The position numbers were made by a program, and so were the translations under genes. The notes beneath the pieces were generated by a model that had not been told where the DNA came from, made no database searches, and saw only the letters and a list, made by a program, of their open reading frames with translations. Below, piece after piece: positions 25,386-29,101 of a stretch of DNA of 29,101 nucleotides (position 1 is the first letter of the stretch; every line of letters starts with the position of its first letter). Origin of the DNA: Marvinbryantia sp. (lineage in GTDB: Bacteria; Bacillota; Clostridia; Lachnospirales; Lachnospiraceae); contig JAEDFS010000024.1 of the NCBI GenBank assembly GCA_016297895.1, forward strand, positions 1 to 29,101, given 5' to 3'.

Positions 25386-25414
25386 TTGACTGCTTTTTTC
25401 CGCAGTGGTAAACT
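25386..25414 (+). promoter_or_regulatory. Sigma-A promoter of ilvE
   Basis: TTGACT (25386-25391), a 17-bp spacer and TAAACT (25409-25414), with TG one base before the -10. The expected start is near 25421, giving a leader of about 45 nt, too short for a T-box or a large riboswitch. Confidence 0.75.
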
Positions 25415-25424
25415 GATAGAAATG

Positions 25425-25439
25425 TGAGGACTTTCCTCA
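25425..25439 (+). other. Hairpin at the 5' end of the ilvE leader
   Basis: The arms TGAGGA and TCCTCA enclose a 3-base loop, starting a few bases after the predicted transcription start. There is no T-run. A 5'-terminal stem-loop could stabilise the mRNA, or the DNA repeat could be a protein-binding site. Confidence 0.4.
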
Positions 25440-25465
25440 GCACTACAAATGAAGGAGTGATTATT

Positions 25466-26491
25466 ATGGAAAAAAAGAATATTGACTGGTCCAGCCTGGG
25501 ATTCAGTTACATCCAGACAGACAAACGTTTCGTGGCCAATTACAAAAGCGGCGCATGGGATGAAGGCTGCCTCACCTCTGATGCTACCGTACAGATCAGT
25601 GAGTGTGCAGGTGTGCTGCAGTATTCCCAGTCCTGTTTCGAAGGTCTGAAAGCTTACACCACAGAAGACGGACACATCGTAACCTTCCGTCCGGACTTAA
25701 ACGCAGCCCGTATGAAAGATTCCTGCTTGCGTCTTGAAATGCCGGTATTCCCGGAAGATAAATGGATCGATGCCGTAGTTTCCGTTGTAGATGCAAATGC
25801 TGCCTATGTACCCCCCTACGGAAGCGGAGCTACTCTGTATCTTCGTCCCTATATGTTCGGAAGCAGCCCGGTAATCGGCGTAAAACCGGCTGATGAATAT
25901 CAGTTCCGTATCTTCGCCACTCCGGTAGGTCCCTACTTCAAGGGCGGCGCAAAGCCGATCACCATCCGTGTCTGCGACTATGACCGTGCAGCTCCTCACG
26001 GAACCGGCCATATCAAAGCAGGTCTTAATTATGCCATGAGCTTATATGCGATCATGGATGCTCACAGACAGGGATTTGACGAAAATATGTACCTGGATGC
26101 AGCTACCAGAACAAAAGTAGAAGAAACCGGCGGAGCCAACTTCCTCTTCGTTACGAAAGACGGCAAGGTGGTTACACCCAAGTCTCCCAGTATCCTGCCC
26201 TCCATCACCCGCCGTTCTCTGGTCTATGTGGCAAAAGAATATCTGGGTCTGGAAGTGGAAGAACGTGAAGTCTTCTTTGATGAAGTAAAAGATTTTGCAG
26301 AATGCGGACTTTGCGGTACTGCTGCAGTCATCTCCCCGGTTGGAAAGATCGTGGATCACGGAAAAGAGATCTGTATGCCCAGCGGAATGACAGAAATGGG
26401 TCCTGTGACCAAAAAGCTTTATGATACACTGACCGGCATCCAGATGGGACGCATCGAAGCTCCCAAAGGATGGATCAAAGTCATCAGATAA
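25466..26491 (+). CDS. ilvE: Branched-chain amino acid aminotransferase
   Basis: This fold-type IV PLP enzyme performs the last step of leucine, isoleucine and valine synthesis and the first step of their breakdown, with 2-oxoglutarate/glutamate as partner. The 341-residue length fits the IlvE/BCAT group. The PLP lysine is Lys184 in GHIKAGLNYAMSL, followed by the family pattern YLDAATRTKVEETGGANFLFV. SCFEGLKAYT (56-65) and LYLRPYMFGS (124-133) are also typical. The ATG at 25466 is chosen for the GAAGGAG SD; the frame is open 14 codons upstream but runs into the leader hairpin. It is a single-gene unit with its own promoter and terminator. Confidence 0.96.
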   Translation: MEKKNIDWSSLGFSYIQTDKRFVANYKSGAWDEGCLTSDATVQISECAGVLQYSQSCFEGLKAYTTEDGHIVTFRPDLNAARMKDSCLRLEMPVFPEDKWIDAVVSVVDANAAYVPPYGSGATLYLRPYMFGSSPVIGVKPADEYQFRIFATPVGPYFKGGAKPITIRVCDYDRAAPHGTGHIKAGLNYAMSLYAIMDAHRQGFDENMYLDAATRTKVEETGGANFLFVTKDGKVVTPKSPSILPSITRRSLVYVAKEYLGLEVEEREVFFDEVKDFAECGLCGTAAVISPVGKIVDHGKEICMPSGMTEMGPVTKKLYDTLTGIQMGRIEAPKGWIKVIR

Positions 26492-26497
26492 TCTTTC

Positions 26498-26541
26498 AAA
26501 AAAAGTGCGGCAACCGGGAAATCCCGTTCCGCACTTTTTTT
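26498..26541. terminator. Bidirectional intrinsic terminator between ilvE and folA
   Basis: Seven A, then GTGCGG, pair with CCGCAC and seven T (26498-26510 with 26529-26541). An inner stem of CGGGA and TCCCG fills the loop. The strong GC stem flanked by A7/T7 works on both strands and so serves the convergent ilvE and folA genes. The folA stop codon lies within the last bases of the structure. Confidence 0.93.
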
Positions 26542-27031
26542 ATTTTCTCTCATATTTCAAAAACCAGTATTCCAGATCAAAATACGTCTGCTCATCGCTG
26601 TCCGCCGTGATCTCCCACTCCTCTTTTCTTTCATCCAGATTTGGGAAATAGGTATCTGCTTCGTAAGCATGATCGATTTTTGTCACATGGACCGTATCAC
26701 ACAGAGGCAGCAGCTGTTCATACATCTTTCCGCCTCCGATCACATAGATGTCTTCGCTTTTGTATTTTTTCAGTTCTTCCTTCAGTTCCTCCATGCTGTG
26801 CACCACGATGGCTCCCCTGCCGTCGTAGTTTTCATTGGCTGTGAGCACGATGTTGGTGCGGTTTTTCAGCGGAAGTCCGTTTGGAAAGCTTTCCAGTGTT
26901 TTTCTTCCCATGACTACCACTTTTCCCGTAGTGGTCTCCCGGAAAAATTTCATATCAGCCGGAATACTGACCAGAAGCTTGTTATTGCATCCGATAGCCC
27001 AGTTTTTGTCTACTGCCACGATCATATTCAT
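26540..27031 (-). CDS. folA: Dihydrofolate reductase
   Basis: DHFR reduces dihydrofolate to tetrahydrofolate with NADPH and is the target of trimethoprim. The 163-residue protein has the start MNMIVAVDKNWAIGCNNKLL, the catalytic acid Asp26 in IPADMKFFRETT, the NADPH-binding GKVVVMGRKTLESFP, and YVIGGGKMYEQLLP. Length and motifs are normal for a chromosomal enzyme. A GGAGG SD precedes the first ATG; a second ATG two codons on is possible. It follows thyA with a 15-bp gap, and the terminator overlaps its stop. Confidence 0.97.
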   Translation of the reverse strand: MNMIVAVDKNWAIGCNNKLLVSIPADMKFFRETTTGKVVVMGRKTLESFPNGLPLKNRTNIVLTANENYDGRGAIVVHSMEELKEELKKYKSEDIYVIGGGKMYEQLLPLCDTVHVTKIDHAYEADTYFPNLDERKEEWEITADSDEQTYFDLEYWFLKYERK

Positions 27032-27046
27032 ATTCCTGTTCCTCCT

Positions 27047-27892
27047 TTATACCGCAATGGGGATATTTTTTATCTGGGGACCGGTCACATAATCCTCTAC
27101 ATGAAGGTCCTCCACCGTAAACTGATAAAAGTCTGTGATCTCCGGGTTCAGCCACACCTTTGGTGCCGGATACTCTTCTCTCTCCAGAAGTTCCCGGATC
27201 ATCGGTACATGGCGGTCATAAATATGTGCATCCGCTATGATATGCACCAGTTCTCCCGGAATCATATGATTCACCTGAGCCACCATCATCAGCAGAATTG
27301 CATACTGACATACATTCCAGCCGTTTGCCGCCAGCATATCCTGACTTCTCTGGTTCAGAACGGCATTGAGCACCAGGCCCTCCTCCGTCTTTGTCACATT
27401 GTAGGTCATACTGTAACAGCAGGGATCCAGTCCGCCGGAATGAAGATATTCAAACTGATACATATTTGTCATGATGCGGCGGCTGTAGGGATTTTCCCGC
27501 AGCTGACGAAGCACATAATCCATCTGGTCGATCTCTTCTCCCTTATAGATAAATTTTCTTCCGATCACATCTCCGTAGCAGGTTCCGATGCTTCCCGTTT
27601 CATCAGCCCAGCTGTCCCAGATATGGCTGTTCAGATCATGGATATTATTGGATTTTTTCTGATAGATCCATAAGATTTCATCCATGGCACTTTTCAGAGC
27701 CACCTTCCGAAGGGTGATCGCCGGAAATTCTTTTCTGAGATCATAGCGGTTCACCACTCCGAATTTCTTGATAGTGTAGGCATATTCCCCCGTATCCTCC
27801 CATTTGGGACGGACGATCTCCCCTTTCGTATCTGTTCCGTTATCAATAATGTCACGACAGGTCTCCTTAAACAGTTTATCTGCGTAGCTCAT
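27047..27892 (-). CDS. thyA: Thymidylate synthase (ThyA type)
   Basis: ThyA methylates dUMP to dTMP using methylene-tetrahydrofolate, giving the dihydrofolate that the folA product recycles. The 281-residue protein has the nucleophile Cys158 in LDPCCYSM, the phosphate-binding Arg182 in LNQRSQDML, the dUMP-contact Asn193 in GWNVCQYA, and the C-terminal HIIADAHIYDRHVP. A second Cys directly follows the nucleophile. A GGGAG SD precedes the ATG. It lies 15 bp downstream of the DHHW gene and 15 bp upstream of folA. No separate promoter was seen, so it may depend on the polymer-modification operon upstream. Confidence 0.96.
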   Translation of the reverse strand: MSYADKLFKETCRDIIDNGTDTKGEIVRPKWEDTGEYAYTIKKFGVVNRYDLRKEFPAITLRKVALKSAMDEILWIYQKKSNNIHDLNSHIWDSWADETGSIGTCYGDVIGRKFIYKGEEIDQMDYVLRQLRENPYSRRIMTNMYQFEYLHSGGLDPCCYSMTYNVTKTEEGLVLNAVLNQRSQDMLAANGWNVCQYAILLMMVAQVNHMIPGELVHIIADAHIYDRHVPMIRELLEREEYPAPKVWLNPEITDFYQFTVEDLHVEDYVTGPQIKNIPIAV

Positions 27893-27907
27893 GTTCTTTT
27901 CTCCCTT

Positions 27908-29050
27908 CTACAGTCCCAGTCTGACCACACTGGTATCCTCCGCAAAACCGGATACATTGTATAACACCAGCACATCTGTATAATTCCCGTTACTCATGAA
28001 TTCTTTCAGGCTTTCATTGAAATACCTGAGATCCACCATATCTACCTCATCAAAATCCTGAAGTGCAAAGGGCACAAAGCAGTTGGCATAGGAATCCTTA
28101 ATGACCAGAAGCCGTCTCCCGGTTCCCGCCTCCGTGCGCCCCTCGATCAGCGGCTGATTGCTTCCGAAAAAGACGCCATACTTATCACGTCCCTCCAGGA
28201 AACTATAATCATAAAGACTGTCTCTTTTCTCCTCCGTATTATGATTATAGGTCAGTTCATAGGATACCGGCTCAAGTGGCAGCCATGCTTCAATGGTATC
28301 CCCTTTTACCGTACAGTTCACCTTCGCTTCCACCGTACCGAAAAAGTCTGTCGCAAGGGTCTCGATCTGATATGCCTCAGCCGGGAGAACGGTAATACCG
28401 CACTGCTCGGCCCATGTTTCATAAGCATACCTGGCACCCAGTGTCTTCCAGTGGTGATCGGTACGATAGTAGATCTCTTCCCCCTTATGCCGGGCAAGCA
28501 CTTCTCTTACATCCACCAGTGTCCCTTCGGGCAGCGCTTCGGCAAGCCGATCCAGATAGGCATCCTCCTGAGTGCTTTCGGCAAAGGGCGGCAGCTTCTC
28601 CTTTAACACCTCCACTGCATTGGGAGCGATCAGCGCTTTTACATGCTCTGTTCCAAGGAGACTGCTCTGTTCCTCCAGAAAAGACGTCAGATAAGTGATA
28701 TTTTGCTGCGCCTGAGCAGTGGCAAACACGCCGCTGTGTTTTTCAATCAGATAATCATCCCTGGCAAAATAGATATCGTTGCTCTCCTGCTTTCCGATGC
28801 CTCTTTCCACTGCAGTTTTCAAGCCGATCCACTGGTCTCTGGCAAAAAACTGGTCCGACAGATAGGTTTCGTAATCTTTGGAAAACTCACCGCTGAAGAT
28901 ATCTTCCGGATTCAGCTCTGGCATCTGTGCCAGCACCCGGTTTTCCTTTTCGGAAAATTCGGTATCCGGTTTAAACAGCGTAATCAGCGCAGGGATAAAA
29001 ATCATCAGAAGAAACAGGACAATAATCGTCCAGTTTTGTCTTTTGCTCAT
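27908..29050 (-). CDS. DHHW family protein (AlgX/AlgJ-like, polymer O-acylation partner)
   Basis: The 380-residue protein has one N-terminal membrane helix (about 8-27) and then an extracellular domain. The conserved region ENRVLAQMPELNPEDIFSGE with YLSDQFFARDQW is typical of AlgX/AlgJ-like SGNH-related proteins. The DHHW motif is at 198-201 in YYRTDHHWKTLGARYAYE, and VIKDSYA with Ser320 could supply a catalytic Ser late in the chain. Such proteins act outside the membrane, moving or placing acyl groups delivered by an MBOAT partner. The gene just upstream ends like an MBOAT protein, supporting that role. The polymer is unknown. An AAAGGAG SD precedes the ATG. Confidence 0.87.
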   Translation of the reverse strand: MSKRQNWTIIVLFLLMIFIPALITLFKPDTEFSEKENRVLAQMPELNPEDIFSGEFSKDYETYLSDQFFARDQWIGLKTAVERGIGKQESNDIYFARDDYLIEKHSGVFATAQAQQNITYLTSFLEEQSSLLGTEHVKALIAPNAVEVLKEKLPPFAESTQEDAYLDRLAEALPEGTLVDVREVLARHKGEEIYYRTDHHWKTLGARYAYETWAEQCGITVLPAEAYQIETLATDFFGTVEAKVNCTVKGDTIEAWLPLEPVSYELTYNHNTEEKRDSLYDYSFLEGRDKYGVFFGSNQPLIEGRTEAGTGRRLLVIKDSYANCFVPFALQDFDEVDMVDLRYFNESLKEFMSNGNYTDVLVLYNVSGFAEDTSVVRLGL

Positions 29051-29062
29051 GTTCTTTCTCCT

Positions 29063-29101
29063 TTAAAACCTGAAATACAGGAAGGGATTGTAGCTGGCAT
29101 C
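29063..29101 (-). CDS. C-terminus of a probable MBOAT O-acyltransferase (partial, right edge)
   Basis: Only the last 12 codons and the stop are in the window, reading DASYNPFLYFRF. A final NPF-(I/L)-YFRF is a familiar C-terminus of MBOAT (AlgI-like) membrane acyltransferases in Clostridia, and such genes commonly precede a DHHW gene. The call rests on this short tail and on context. The gap to the DHHW gene is 12 bp and holds its SD, so the two are co-transcribed. Confidence 0.6.
   Translation of the reverse strand, partial: DASYNPFLYFRF

Noticed and set aside
25415..25465. T-box or amino-acid riboswitch before ilvE
   Set aside because: The leader is about 45 nt with one small hairpin, and there is no T-box core sequence or antiterminator.
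25322..25675. Upstream extension of the D-lyxose isomerase frame into the ilvE region
   Set aside because: The extension lies antisense to the ilvE promoter and gene, while the ATG at 25321 has a GGGAGG SD and the family N-terminus.
26669..27673. Plus-strand open frame of 334 codons across thyA and folA
   Set aside because: It runs antisense through two intact enzymes and over their junction, and has His-rich, composition-biased translation without any motif.
1..29101. Mobile element, prophage or defence island
   Set aside because: No transposase, integrase, phage or toxin-antitoxin genes were found, and the recognised genes are mainly conserved chromosomal functions with uniform character.

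Overview
The window looks like chromosomal housekeeping DNA from a Gram-positive Clostridia species, most likely of the Lachnospiraceae type. The evidence is a PolC-type DNA polymerase III, Shine-Dalgarno (SD) sites of the AGGAGG class before almost every gene, sigma-A promoters with extended -10 boxes, moderate GC content, and gene neighbours such as rpmE-DUF1385-prmC-prfA and ispG-polC. The genus is inference. I see no rRNA, tRNA, CRISPR array, insertion sequence, phage gene or integrase. Genes are packed tightly and no gene-free stretch reaches 300 bases; the longest are the rpmE leader/promoter region (about 190 bp) and the ilvE divergent region (about 145 bp).

Layout, left to right. (1) 1-2345, minus strand: the first 16 codons of a secreted or membrane protein, a MATE exporter and a DegV fatty-acid-binding protein, the last two overlapping by one base. 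(2) 2484-2918, plus strand: a small membrane-anchored protein with a degenerate FMN_bind-like domain. (3) 2922-15434, minus strand: eleven tightly spaced genes that read from DUF1385 leftward through prmC, prfA, glmM, an ABC exporter, two PLP aminotransferases (one HisC-like), a small multidrug export family protein, a methyltransferase, hslO and nadE. (4) 15519-16511, minus strand: rpmE with a structured ~140-nt leader, an excellent promoter and a downstream hairpin, then efp with its own promoter. (5) 16628-18865, minus strand: aroK, yqeG and an aminotransferase with its own promoter. (6) 18919-25321, minus strand: D-lyxose isomerase, ispG and polC as one apparent operon, with a 13-bp tandem repeat at the ispG-polC junction. 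(7) 25466-26491, plus strand: ilvE, divergent from that operon, ended by a bidirectional terminator shared with folA. (8) 26540-29101, minus strand: folA, thyA, a DHHW protein and the last 12 codons of a probable MBOAT O-acyltransferase.

Functional links: prmC methylates the release factor encoded by the adjacent prfA. thyA consumes methylene-tetrahydrofolate and folA regenerates tetrahydrofolate. The DHHW and MBOAT proteins probably act together in O-acylation of a surface polymer. rpmE, efp, prfA and prmC all serve translation.

Nothing here is an obvious new defence or mobile system. The most noteworthy items are the rpmE leader RNA, the 13-bp tandem repeat before polC, the D-lyxose isomerase gene sitting where rseP usually precedes ispG-polC, the degenerate FMN_bind-like orphan, and the face-to-face promoters between ilvE and the lyxose isomerase operon.
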